A stretch of DNA of 64,000 nt, taken from Datura wrightii (Eukaryota > Streptophyta > Magnoliopsida > Solanales > Solanaceae). The stretch is taken from contig JASDFA010000011.1 in NCBI GenBank assembly GCA_035772735.1, positions 3,100,001 to 3,164,000 on the forward strand, given 5' to 3'. Below are positions 1 to 11,554 of this stretch, one piece after another (position 1 is the stretch's first letter; each line of letters starts with the position of its first letter). The notes beneath the pieces were generated by a model. It made no database searches. It worked only from the letters and a program-made list of their open reading frames with translations, and was not told the DNA's origin. Position numbers and translations under genes: made by a program.

Positions 1-2260
1 CATCAAAATCAACACTTGAGCAAACAGTTAAAATCCTCACCAGGTTCCAGTGCCTTATGTTCCTCAAGGCTTCGTATTCAGCCAAAAAGCTTTTCGAAGC
101 ACCCTTTTTTTAAAGCGTTACCACCTTTACTGCAACAATTGTTCCTTTTGGAGAAAGACTTCCTCTGTAAACTGAGCCAAAACTTCCTGATCCTATCAAG
201 TTATTTGAAGAGAACCCGCCAGTTGCATTTAAGAGATCTTCATAGGAAACTTTGGTGTATCCCTCCCTGAATGAAGATGCTGAGCTAGGCCTATGCTTCA
301 CATTTTTAACACAGCAAATTGAAACTAGCAGCAATAAAGTTAAACATGCAGCAACAGTACCTAGTGCCAGCACTAAAATGAGGGCAATGTGCTTCTCGGG
401 TCATTTGTCTGCATGCTTGAGACATGGATGCAAATGCAGCGCTTTGATTTCCCCACAAAGCTTCATATTTCCCATCACTTGAATTCTACTTGCATCAGCA
501 AAATCACCTTGAACTGGCATCTTACCGTCAAGGTGGTTAAATGATAAATTGAGATTCTGCAAGGAAAAATGCTTCACGATGCTCTTAGGAATGTTTCCCG
601 ATAAGTTAGTACGAGAAAGATCAAGATACTGAATGTTTTTAAAATTATTCAGAGGAGGAATTGTTCCTTCAAATAAATTTCCTTGCAGGTAGAGTATTTC
701 CAGGGATGAACAACTCTCCAGTGAGTGGAATTTCACCAGACAATTTGTTGTTCAAAATGTCAAGTGCCGCAAGATTGGTCAGGTTACCTATTTCAACAGG
801 CAAGGAACCACTCAAAGAGTTGTAAGACATATTAAGGAGTACCGAAAGGGAGGAGAGTGCAACGACTTGTTTGAGTATACTACCACCAAGTTTATTCTGA
901 GCAATGTCTAAGGTTTGGAGAGATGTACAATTTCCTAAACTTGAAGGTATGGTTCCTTCCAAGCTATTGTCTTGCAAATAAATGTACAGCAATCCTCTGA
1001 TGTTTCGCAAGGAAGAGGGGATATCTCCTGTCAACTGATTCAACTCCAGGTGCAGATTTTTCAAGTTTGATAACATTCCGATAGAATCAGGAATGATACC
1101 GTTGATAAGAGTTCCTTTGATGCTAAGCACATCCAAGTTGATAAGGTTGGAGATGTCTCTAGGTACGGTTCCACTTATCCTGTTGTTCCCAATCAGTAGC
1201 TTCATTAATGTTGTTGAGAGATTAGTTATAGATAAGGCAACATACCTTCAAATTTGTTGTCAGCAATGTCCAGGAACTCAAGCTTTCTGCAATTGGTTTA
1301 AAGAGTTTATGAAATCTAGATCATCAGGTGCACCATTTCCAAGCTGATTATTGAGTACATTTAGCCAGAACAGTTTCTTGAGGTTTCAAAACTCAATGGT
1401 ATACTTCCCGTGAAATTGTTTATAGGAATATCAAGCCGCAGAAGATCTGAACAATTGGACAATGAAGCTGGTATTGAACCAGTGAAGTAATTGTTGGCCA
1501 AATAGAGTCTCTGAAGATTTGGGAAGGCAAGGCCAATGTCTGGTCTAAGACTGCCTCTGAACTTGTTAAATGACAAGCTTATAAGTTTAAGAGATGAAAG
1601 ATTGTAGAGTGCAGGGGGAAACTCTCCAGACAGAGAGTTCACTGATGCACCTAGCTCAATCAAGCTTCTCATATTGGCCATTGTTTCAGGTAATTCACCT
1701 TCCAAGTCATTGTAGGAAATGTAAAGCTCTCTTAGAGATGCAAGATTTCCAATAGAATTGGAACATTTCCCGTGAGATTGTTGTTCTTGAGGTACAACAT
1801 TTCCAGCTTTGTCAGTGAGCCAAGGTCAGCAGGAATGTGTCCTTCAAGGATATTATGGTCTAGAACAAGGTTAACAACGTTAACGCAGAGAGACAGGGTA
1901 AATGGGATTTCACCTCCCAGGAAATTGAAGCTTAAGTTCATGGTTTGAAGTCTGATCAATTGGCTAAGCTCTGGAGGGATTACACCATGAAAGGAGTTAT
2001 CCGAGATGGTCAAGAATCCGAAGAAACGAAAGATTGCCAATGCTAGGTGATATAGTGCTGGCCAATCTATGGCCTTTGAGATCTAAGGAAATGACCCTTT
2101 GATATTTATGGCCACATGTAACACCAAGCCATTGGCAGACATTGAGAGTGACATTCCAGGAATCCATGAGTCCTTGTGGATCTTCAGTTATTTTGGACTT
2201 AAGATCAAGTAATGCAAGTTTGTCTGTCTGATTCCCAAGTATGCCCGCTGAAGCACACTT
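1..2260 (-). pseudogene. LRR receptor-like kinase pseudogene (subfamily XII, FLS2/EFR/Xa21 type), truncated by window edge
   Basis: Read on the minus strand, the pieces run in receptor-kinase order. An LRR N-terminal cap lies at about 2250-2000 (NQTDKLALLDLKSKITEDP, then WNVTLNVCQWLGVTC). Many 24-residue LRRs with LxxNxLxGxIP spacing follow between about 2040 and 430. A membrane segment lies near 373-300 (LALGTVAACLTLLLLVSICC), followed by the juxtamembrane and kinase start (YEDLLNATGGFSSNNLIGSG, then GSFGSVYRG and VAVKV). The reading frame breaks at about 2010, 1720, 1360-1205 and 735. An in-frame TAA at 110-112 sits just after the VAVK lysine region. Beyond it the kinase reads on in frame (KKGASKSFLAEYEALRNIRH) to the window edge. 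Intact family members are cell-surface immune receptors of roughly 1000 residues. This copy cannot make one. The breaks are spread over the gene, which suggests old decay rather than one sequencing error. Confidence 0.9.
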
Positions 2261-4560
2261 GGGAAAAGATAATTGTAGGAAAAAGTTATTACTATTTCAT
2301 CTGTTTTAATTTATTTTTCTGGTTTTAATTTTGACATGATACAAAATATAAGAAAGTAAAGAGATTTTTGAATATATATATATTAAGAAATTTATTAAAT
2401 GTTTATAAACTTTGGACTATGAATTCAATTATTATTGTATATTAACTTAAAAATGTTATAAGAATTTCTAAACTTTAAATCATGGATCCGCCTCGATCGA
2501 TAACTACCACCAACCATGCACCTTCAGACTATCAGTATGTTGAATACTTGGAGAACTTAGTGATCTACTTATGGTTTGAATAACAGCCATTTTGAGTTTT
2601 TTTTTTTTTTTCTCTCCGGGAAAGAATAACTAACCTTGGGAGTTAGGAGTCGTCCAATTTCAGTGGAAAATGCAATAAGAGTAAAAACGTTTTTTTTTTT
2701 TTTTTTTGGTCCTAAACAGTTTTTTACCTTCTCTGTTTTGCTAGCCTTTATGCACAAGGATCGAGGTAACAAAGATTTCTCTTTAAATCTCTCGTACAAC
2801 TCTATGAATGATTTGCTTAGGAGAACTTGAAGTTACTTTGGTGGGGGGTGGGGGTGGGGGTGGGGCATTTAATGAATAGTATTATCTCTATTTCAAAATA
2901 AGTGGTGTTTTACATAACCAAGAAAATATTAATAATATTCTTTCAATTTTATCCTTATTTAAACATAGAGAGTTTTACGTAATCAAAAAAATATTAAAAA
3001 GATACATTTTTTTCAAGATATTTATTAGGGGTAAGTCGGTAAAAATATATTTTTCTTTTTAAAAATAAATAGTTTTGTTAAAGGGTGTGCGGCCAATCTA
3101 AAAGCACCGTTTATTTTGAAACGGAGGGAGTAACACTTTTGGAGGGAAATAACGCTTTTGAGAATTGGAACAAAAAGCTTGTGAATTAGTGAAGTTACAT
3201 GTGATTAGTGAGTGGTTTTTTCCCTTCAATTATCGTGTATATATATATATATATATTATTTTTCGTATAATTTTTTTCATACTAATTTTGTTATGCTTTA
3301 TTTAAGCAAGAATCTTTTGAAAATAATCTTTATCAGCAGAAAGTAAAAATAAAACTCCTTAACCATCATACTCTCTCGAGCCAGCGCACGCGTATCCACA
3401 ATAATTTATTGAGGACCAAATTTGGAGGCCACTGCTTTGGCCTATATTTTCTCAAAGATAAATGTATCGATGGCTACTTAATTTATGAAATTATTTAGTG
3501 TCTTTATTTATTTCTTTTATCTTTAAAAAGTCATTCAAATTCATACTACTAGTCTTTTGTATTTTGCACTCCTAATACGTGTTTGTTTTTTTTTTTTGAT
3601 TTACATCCTATATTATTTATCTTTATGATTCACGCCCTACTTTTTTTGGTTTCTTTGCAAAACAATTAAACTACTTCTTTTTTAAAGAATAAAATAAAAT
3701 TGAGGAGGGTAAAGTAGGGAAAACACAAATATTATGTCCCTAAATTTATATTTATATGTAGAATGTTGGTTTTGGTGAAAAGTACTCTTCCCACTTTTTA
3801 TATACCACTTTCAGGTACCATCATAAATTTAAAACGCCAATTTTTTTTTTTTTTAATTTTTCATTTAGGGAGAAAACACACACAATTTCAAAAGAAAAAA
3901 AAATCAAAGAGGTAATAACAATATGCAAGAACATACAAGCAAAAGAGAATGGAAAAAAGGAAGAAGAGCCCATCCATGGGAGACGGACTTTCAATATTCT
4001 CTGAGTAATTAAGAAAAATTAAGGATGTCATATATTTTATCCTCCTCGAATATTTAAAAAATGAGTTATTATTATTATTATTATTATTTTTTTTTTTTTG
4101 CAAAGAAACAAAAAGATTAGGGTGTGAATTATTAAAATAACTAGGATAAGGTGTAAAAGAAAAAAAGAAAGATCGGATAGGACGTTAAAAAGATGAAAAA
4201 TAGTTGGAGGACTATTAGTGTTCTGTGTTAAAAAAAAAATAAAGACTATCTTAATTTAAAGCACAAACTTAAGGGATTGTTTTACACATCTTTTCTTACT
4301 TTTAAAGTGACTTTATTATAAAATAAATTTATAAATTTGAATGACTTAATTGGGATCCGAAAAAAAAAATTTACTAAATAATTTCATTAACTTGAATGAC
4401 CATACAAAGGAATGAATATTAGAGGGTATATATATTGAAGGGGGTAACTTCAACTCATTATATAATGGTTCTATATATAAAGATCCTTTATTTTTAGGTA
4501 TCCTTTTATGTTATTTTTATTAATTTTTTTTAAAAATAATTATTTAATTAAAATAATTGA
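2261..4560. other. Intergenic, AT-rich, no gene seen
   Basis: I see no supportable gene here. The stretch holds poly-T and poly-A runs (2598-2610, 2691-2707, 3841-3854, 4087-4100), a G-rich tract at 2841-2867 (three runs of five or more G), an AT microsatellite at 3237-3256 and one MITE listed separately. Short reading frames across the homopolymer runs are low complexity. Confidence 0.6.
2882..3130. mobile_element. Stowaway-like MITE
   Basis: The right end reads GTTTATTTTGAAACGGAGGGAG followed by TA. Its reverse complement is the CTCCCTCCGTTTC terminus typical of Stowaway elements. The left end (TTATCTCTATTTCAAAATAA, 2882 on) is a degenerate match, preceded by TA. The TA target duplications are at 2880-2881 and 3131-3132. 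The element is about 249 bp and non-coding. Confidence 0.75.
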
Positions 4561-4680
4561 TACAACAATAACATATTCAGTAAAATCTTATAAGTGAAGT
4601 TTGAACAGAATGGTGTATACGTAACCTTGCCCTTATCTTATAAGAATAGAGAAACAGTTTACAATAGACCTTGGGTAATC
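4560..4680 (-). repeat. RTE LINE 3'-end fragment (or derived SINE)
   Basis: The order is AACAATAACATATTCAGTAAAATCTTATAAGTG, then a pyrimidine-rich stretch, then GAGAAACAGTTTACAATAGACC. This matches the 3' end of the larger RTE remnant at 30735-32325 and the fragments at 11040-11480 and 40675-40995. It lies just downstream of CPT-A, as the other fragments lie downstream of CPT-BC and CPT-E. Confidence 0.5.
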
Positions 4681-4841
4681 AATTTAAAGCTAGACTATTT
4701 ATGGCGAACACAAGATAGAACCAAATCACACAACTTTCGCCACGGATGTCAAGCTTATTTCTTATGATAGACATATACATAGAGAAATTTAATTAGTAGT
4801 GCTAGTAGCAAGAAGAAATTCAAGAGATCACATATTTTTAA

Positions 4842-6038
4842 TTAACTAGGAATTTTCATTTCTTGAATATTACTTCCACCATAACGTCTGTGTCTTGGCT
4901 GAAACGACATAAAAGCCTCGACAAAATCAGCTTCTTCCATGTCTGGAAACTTCTTTTTTGCAAAATAGAGTTCAGTGTAAGCCAATTGCCATAACATGAA
5001 GTTGCTAATTCTTTGCTCCCCACTTGTCCGAATTAATAAATCAGGATGTGGAAACTCGACGCAATGGGTTTCCAGTTCTTGTTCAAAGAGGTTCTGGTCA
5101 ATATCGTCCACTTTTATAAGTCCATTATTTACTTTACTAGCAATTCTTTTGGTTGCTTGTATTGTGTCATGTCTTCCACCGTAATTGATTGCTACCATGA
5201 CATGCAGGCCTGAATTAGTCTTTGTCTTCTCCTCTACTAGAGTTAGAGCTTCACATAGAGACTTGGAAAGGATTGATGTATCCCCGATAATAGACACTCG
5301 TCTACCATCCCTATTACATGAAATACGTTCAATTTTTTATATTTAACAATGGTAATGTATCATTTCTAAACAAGTTATAATTTTTGTCGGTCATTTAATT
5401 TAATGAAGTTCATTCCTCAAATAGTCACTCAACTATAAAATACCTTATGCACTCGTCCAAGTAATCACTTGAGATTGCCATCTCCAAAAACAAGTCCATG
5501 AGAAAGTCAACCTCCTCCTGCATCACTCAAAGTTTAGAGTCGTTACTAGAAAAACTAAAAATCTAATTTTTTTTACCTTTTTGATTTCTGTCGTGAGGTT
5601 ATTAGATAGATATCATGATGTATTAAATAATAAATAAATTACGTGTAATTATAAATATACATGGTTATGATCTTAAAAGTTTTGTGAATTCAAAGAATGA
5701 CTTACTTTAGGACGAAGCCAATGTTTAGTAGAAAACGCAAACACAGTAAAAACTTTGACTCCCCACTTGCTACAAAGGCGAGTGAGGAATTTCATTTTCT
5801 CCGCACCAGCAAGTTGACATTGCTCTTGCGGCAGACCTCTCAATTTCGCCCACCTTCTATGACCATCCATGATCACTGCAACATGTTTGAGGCCCTCCGG
5901 CAGTGTCACTTCCGTAGTTACATTAATATTGGAACTAGAAGTTGCAAAAATTTTGGGATATCTTTTACGAGAATTATATTGATTTCTATTGATAAGTGTA
6001 ATATTGGAAGAAGGAAGTGTGAATCGAAGGAATAACAT
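4842..6038 (-). CDS. cis-prenyltransferase CPT-A (undecaprenyl/dehydrodolichyl diphosphate synthase family), 3 exons, altered catalytic motifs
   Basis: Join on the minus strand: 6038-5706, 5517-5444 and 5310-4842. Donors and acceptors follow GT-AG. Phases are 0 and 2, and the total is 876 nt (291 residues). The family condenses isopentenyl diphosphate onto an allylic primer with Z geometry. The first 45 residues are rich in S, N and T, which fits a plastid transit peptide (inferred). Visible motifs are IMDGHRRWAK with the catalytic Asp at about 58, EEVDFLMDLF in exon 2, and RTSGEQRISNFMLWQLAYTE in exon 3. Two normally conserved motifs are changed. The GHRAGGEK motif of its neighbours reads QCQLAGAEK (about 72-81), and FSTENW reads FSTKHW (about 102-107). 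The frame is open, but ordinary activity is doubtful. It could be a pseudoenzyme, a partner subunit or an early pseudogene. The start matches CPT-BC in sequence and in spacing to the TATA box. Confidence 0.85.
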
Positions 6039-6098
6039 CTTCTGTTTTTTTCACTTACACTATATGAAAATGTATTCTAGGTTTATACCATCACATCA

Positions 6099-6106
6099 TT
6101 TATATA
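6099..6106 (-). promoter_or_regulatory. TATA box of CPT-A
   Basis: The minus strand reads TATATAAA, 60 bp upstream of the CPT-A start codon. A matching box, with similar flanks (CCATCACA on the plus strand), lies upstream of CPT-D and CPT-E. Confidence 0.6.
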
Positions 6107-6666
6107 AGTAGTTATATTACTATTCACGCATAGATTATAATTTATGCTTAGCAATTAGTTGGATGGATCTGGTGAATTTTCAATCATAACACACTTAAAT
6201 TCGTCCGTTCGTCTTTTTTGTTTGAGGCTACGTGTGTGGGCCGGTTTTGCTCTATTTGTTCACAAAATGATGATACATATGTGCCCTACTAAGAAAGTTA
6301 CGTATATATACTTGGTTGAAAACCTTTTATTTGGAGATAAATGATAGTATTGTGGGGAATGTACCAATCCTCTCCATTTCCTCCAGATGAGGCTATTCAT
6401 GGAAAATAAAAAAATTAACCCCAAATTAAAAAAATAAAGTCAAATTGAAAAGGAAAAAAAAAATGAAAGAAAAAAGAGAGAGAGATTTTTTTGGTTTGAT
6501 TTGATGAAGATTGATTTTATTTTGATTTTAAGAAAATAATAACTGAAAAAATTGAATCAACTTGACTGTTCAAAAATCTCATTTAAAATAATAATTACAC
6601 CCACAAATGTATGTATAATTTTATATAATTTTTTTAAAAATAAAAATTCAAAGTAGTAAATATCAA

Positions 6667-6860
6667 GTCTGGATGAAATCAACTTCTTTCATAAGATGAA
6701 GCTGATAAAATTTGCCGCAATGAGTTTTCAGTAGTATTTGTTCAAAGAGGTTTTGGTCAATATCTTTCACTTCTAAAATTCCATTATTTACCCTACTGGC
6801 TATTTTTTGGTTGCTTGTGCTATATTTTGTCATTCACTATAATTGATAGCTGTCATGACT
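6667..6860 (-). pseudogene. CPT exon-3 fragment
   Basis: The plus-strand text matches the complement of CPT exon 3: GTTCAAAGAGGTTTTGGTCAATATC, then CCATTATTTACCCTACTGGC, then TTGGTTGCTTGTG, then a relic of the INY..RHD region. Compared with intact copies it lacks the block encoding the RTSGEQR region, and it has frame-breaking indels. No exon 1 or 2 is nearby. It is a dead duplicate between CPT-A and the next cluster member. Confidence 0.75.
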
Positions 6861-7219
6861 ACGTCAATCAGATATAAGAGTGAGCATTACCGACAGTAGA
6901 AGACAAAAAAGTCTTTGAAAAATAAAGAGGCATGATCAAAATTATATAATATTAAATGTATGAGTTTTCTATTTAAACTATCATTTAATATTTATCAAAA
7001 CATACTTAATTTATTAATTATTCTATTTTTCTATTTAAATAATTCAGCTAGAAAAAGTGAATAACTAATATTTTAATAAATATGTGATGATAGTTCAGAT
7101 AGAAAAAGTAAACACCTAATAATTATAGAAAACAAAAAAAATTAAATATTCTAATATATTTTTAACCCTTCACTTAAAAATAAATATACTGAAGAATTTC
7201 GGAAGGCGTATTAGTGAAT

Positions 7220-8112
7220 AGGGGTGGCAATTGGGGAGGAGCGGGGTAGGGCAGGGAAATTTTAAATTGGGGTTGGGGGGGAGGGGGGGCAGGGTAAAAA
7301 AAAATTAAATAGAGCGGGGCAGGGAAAAATATTATTTTTTAAATTTTTTTAATGGGTTAGGGTGGGTTAGGGTAGGGTAGGGTAAGACTCAAATTTTTAA
7401 AAAAAGATTGAAATTGCCGGTAACAGTTTATACTCGAAAGGACACTATCTTTTGCACAATATCATATCAATTTTTTAAAAGATGGGAGGACTATCATCTT
7501 TAGACATAGTCCTGAGATAAATAAATTTTCTTATTAAAGTATGTTTTTGGTTCTTTTACAATAAACATTTATACTCATTATTTCATTTTAATTTATTTGT
7601 CTTAATTACTATTTAAATAATTAAAAGAATATTTTCTTTGAGCATAATTTTTTCAAATATTTTCTACATATTTTGAATGATAAACAATTATGACTTATAG
7701 TAATTTTTATGTAATTTCTAAATATGTAAATTTTATTTTTTTAAAACTGAAAATTGTATGTTCATATTCACACCAAATATTAGTTAGTTTAGCCTTCCTA
7801 TTCCGAATCAAGACAAATAAATTATAACAAAGAGTAAATTTTACTTACCAAATTAGAATAATTTATTTTTGTAAAGTTAAAGGATGATAAGTAAGACATC
7901 GCAATAAAGTATATCAATTAACTTTCATTTATAGATGGTAAAGAAGTTAAAAAAAATTCATGTTGCTAAATGAAAAAAAAAAGATAACATAAACGGGACG
8001 GGATGGGGCAGGGCTTAAAAGGGTGGGGCAGGGCGGGGTAATTTTTTTGAAAAGGACAGGTCAGATTAAAATCTAAATAGGTCAGCCGTCCTAACCGCCC
8101 TGTTGCCATCCA
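7220..8112. mobile_element. Non-autonomous Mutator-like element with G-rich termini
   Basis: The direct repeat TATTAGTGAAT lies at 7209-7219 and 8113-8123. Inside it the left end reads AGGGGTGGCAATTGGGGAGG, and the right end is the approximate inverse (…AACCGCCCTGTTGCCATCCA). A 9-11 bp duplication with inverted termini fits Mutator-like elements. The terminal parts are packed with GGGG/GGGT tracts (7225-7385 and 7990-8035). The middle is AT-rich and has no long reading frame. It has no identifiable transposase. Confidence 0.7.
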
Positions 8113-8123
8113 TATTAGTGAAT

Positions 8124-11039
8124 GGGATCTTGAATCCATTAGAAAATGACTTCATCTGTCACAATTTATATTAACACATTTTTCTTTGTAGTTAGTTAAA
8201 AATTAAAAAAAAATATATTCTTTTATTTGGCCAATGTTAAATAATACTATCAATAATTTACTAATGTTGGCCAAAAAAGTCTATAAAGGTGCACTCTTTT
8301 ATTTAAAAATTTATTTATTTTAAGAGTAGTTTTAAAAAATTACAAAATCTTCTCATATATCTTAAATTTCATATCTAATCAAATTATATCACATAACTTA
8401 AAACGACAAAAATATCTTTTATGTTATTTTTATTGATTCTTTTTCTTAAAAAGAATCATTTAATTAAGGTCAATGAAATCTTTATGCTCAAAACCCCGAT
8501 TCAAGTAGTCATTTATTTAAAATAATATGTATAATTGATTAGAAATTCTTTTAAAGTGAACGCTCACAGCCCGCAAATCTCCGACAGTAAGTAGTAACCC
8601 TCATTGACCAAAGAAAAAAAAGAGGTAGAGGGGGGAAAATAAGCGAACATTGTTGTATTTATATTAAATAATATAAATAATAATAAAATATGTGTAATAA
8701 ATAAATCAAAAAATAGATTTGAAGATTCACTTTTGATCTCTTCCTTATATATTATATTTTAGTTTTTTCTTATTTATTCCTAAACCAAAAATATCAAATT
8801 TTATCCAAAAATTTTTTTGGCTATTCTTCGTCAACAACGAAAATTCATTGATAGTCAATATTTTGTTAAAGATATGATATTTTCAGTCTCTTTTATTAGA
8901 GATTGAGTTTGAATTTATAAAAAAAAGATCCGAAAGTATTTAAATTAATGTGTTAAAGAAAAACATAACTATTTCGCCGAAAGAAATGGTGGATGCCAAT
9001 GAATTTTTTTTCCGATAAATAAAAAAAATCACATGCTACTAATTTCTCTCCTTTATTTACCGAACTCAATAATTAATTTGACTATAAAAAAATAGAATAA
9101 AAGAAAAGAAAGGATGATGTGGAAGAAGTGAAGAATTGAAGTCTCTAGACTTCTCAAAAAATGGGGATAAAGAGAAAAGAGGAAAAATAAAAAGCAAGAA
9201 AATATAAATAAGGAAAACAAAAAGAAATATAAAATTAATTTTAGAAAATAGAAAATGACATGTCAATTTTTTATTGGTGTGTGTTGTATGTTTGGTGGGA
9301 TAATAGGACCCCCGCAAAGTTGAAGTGTGTTCTTAAAAATAAGAGGTACAGGTTAAGGGAGAATTTTATGTATTCTCTATTATATTTTTCTCTTCAATTA
9401 ATACTTCACCTAAACAAATTATGCTCTCTTGCACTTGGAAAATAACACATTTGAAAAATCCTGCAAAATTTCAAGAACACAAAAATAAAAATAAATTAAA
9501 AATATCAGCATTTGGTCTTAGCTCATCTGACTCCTAAACTGCATGAAGAGAAAACATGTCGTCTAATTTCTTTTCGAATTTTGAAGTGTTTTTTTTAAAC
9601 TTTTTTTTATGCACATGAAAATTCAATAGCAAAAAAAAAAAAAAAGAATCATACGAGCAAAAGAAAATATTTTAACGTTAATAAATATTTTTTGAGTTTT
9701 CAATAACAATCTCGGTCTCCAGACCATGTACTTTAATATTTTGAGTGGTCTACTTGATTGTGAAACCCTCTTCAATTATTGAAATATATGTGGAAAGCTT
9801 TAGTTTTGGCTAGGCTGCATTTTTGGGTTTCTTGTTGCAACGTCCACCGAAAATTAAAAGGTCACAATTATAACAATTTTGTTTATTCCTCGTCATAAGC
9901 TAGAAAGTCTGTGCTACATCATTTGCAAATTGATTGATCAGTACTTTATATGAATTTATATAAAATATATTATTGTAGTGACAATTAAATTAAACATACA
10001 AGAGTTACAATATTTACTACAAATGTTACATATATTAAGTGGTATCTTAATAAGAATAGACGAAAAGATTTAGTTACATTGTTATAATGTATTGCTCCAT
10101 AAAGTACTTGTTCTATTTCTCTAAGTTTATCTTCAAGAATTTCAATAAGAGCATAGACTACAATATTATTTATTTATTGCTCCATAAAGTACCATTTACT
10201 TTCTTTTAAGTTTATTTTGAAGGTTTATATCTAATGAATTATTTATTAGTAAGATGTGTATTTAAATTTCTATACCAAAATATTATAGGAGTATCATTTC
10301 ATCAAAGGACAAAAATATCATTCTCATTTATCATTATATATATATATATAATTAGAAAATTAAACCATCCTATATATTAGAAAATTAAACCATCTTTTAC
10401 ACTTTCGCTTTTAAAAATATATGCTCAATTTATTTTCTCGAAAGTTACGAAATGAAGAAGAAAGCAAAAGCTGCTGATATATGAACTATTTTGGAAAGGC
10501 CAAAGGTTTGCTTTCGTTCCAAAAAGAAGAGGAAGGTGGGAGATCCCACATTTTTGTCTCTTCTCATTTTAATTTCTTTTTGTTATTTATCATATTTTTT
10601 TGTTATATTTATAAAATTATTTTTATATCTTTACACAAATAAAGTTTTTGAAATAATATTGTTTTGAAGGGCAAAATAGTCGTTCAACTTTTAAAAATTA
10701 TTATAGTTTTTCAACTTTTAATTTAGTTGCTTCCCACTTTTAAAATAGTATAGATGATTTCATTTTATTTTTTAATTAATTAATTTATTTTATTTAGTGA
10801 AGAAGAAAAATAATAATTCAATTTTTCACTTAAAGTCTTCCAACATTTATATATATATATGATAAAGTTATTTACCAATGTATATAGAAATTGTTAGTAG
10901 ATCAATTAGATTGAGCTGTAATAATTTTAACATTAAATCAATTTAAAGCTAGTCCATATATGTTGTATGCTACATGAATCAATCTACATAACGTCTCGAA
11001 ATATGCTCAACATAACAACATAAAATCGATAACAATATG
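8124..11039. other. Intergenic, AT-rich, no gene seen
   Basis: No supportable gene. I see an imperfect direct duplication around ATTGCTCCATAAAGTAC (10091-10140 and 10176-10225), a short tandem of ATTAGAAAATTAAACCATC near 10350-10395, and TA runs near 10335 and 10848. The reading frame at 9066-9317 is low-complexity, F/L-rich and unconvincing. Confidence 0.55.
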
Positions 11040-11480
11040 CTCCAAATCGACCCAACCTAACAATAACAATATACTTACTATAATTTCGTAAATAGGTCTG
11101 ACATAGATGAAATATACATAGACTTTACCTTTATGTAATTTTTGGAGTAGAGAAACTGTTTTTTATGGACCCTTGGCTCAAAAGAAAGCTTTTAATTCGC
11201 AGTAGGGTTGCAGAAAAAAAAAATGACAATAAAATAGCAAGATATAAAGTAAATGAAGTAACAAACAGTAATATATATTGAAAAAAAATAAAGCTAAGCG
11301 ATTACGGAATAATATAATATTACTATATGATAAGGAGAAGAAGGGTAGGAGAGGCTGACCTCTCCCGTATAAAATGCGATTAAACTTCACTTCCTATTAA
11401 CTTTCTATCCTAATTCTCGACCCTCATACCTTTCAATTTAGGGTCATGTCTTGGTAAGTTGAAGCCGCAATCGACCCGAC
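11040..11480 (-). repeat. RTE LINE 3'-end fragment downstream of CPT-BC
   Basis: It holds CCTAACAATAACAATATACTTACTATAA, a pyrimidine-rich section, GTAGAGAAACTG, GGACCCTTGGCTCAAAAGAAAG, and later GGGTCATGTCTTGGTAAGTTGAAG. The same order occurs at 30735-31110 and 40675-40995. Being shared by the 3' flanks of CPT-BC and CPT-E, it dates from before at least one CPT duplication. Confidence 0.6.
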
Positions 11481-11554
11481 ATGGAAATGAATAATTAGTT
11501 CTATCAACAATTAGGAATTAAAGAGAACAGATATTTTGAATTAGGAATTCTCAA

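Noticed and set aside
5697..6035. Plus-strand reading frame of 112 codons opposite CPT-A exon 1, with similar frames opposite exon 1 of the other CPT copies
   Set aside because: It mirrors the conserved coding exon. Conservation follows the sense gene, and it matches no known protein.
7361..7387. GGGTTAGGGTGGGTTAGGGTAGGGTAGGG looks like interstitial telomeric DNA
   Set aside because: It lies inside the G-rich end of the transposon at 7220-8112, is irregular, and is not the plant TTTAGGG repeat.
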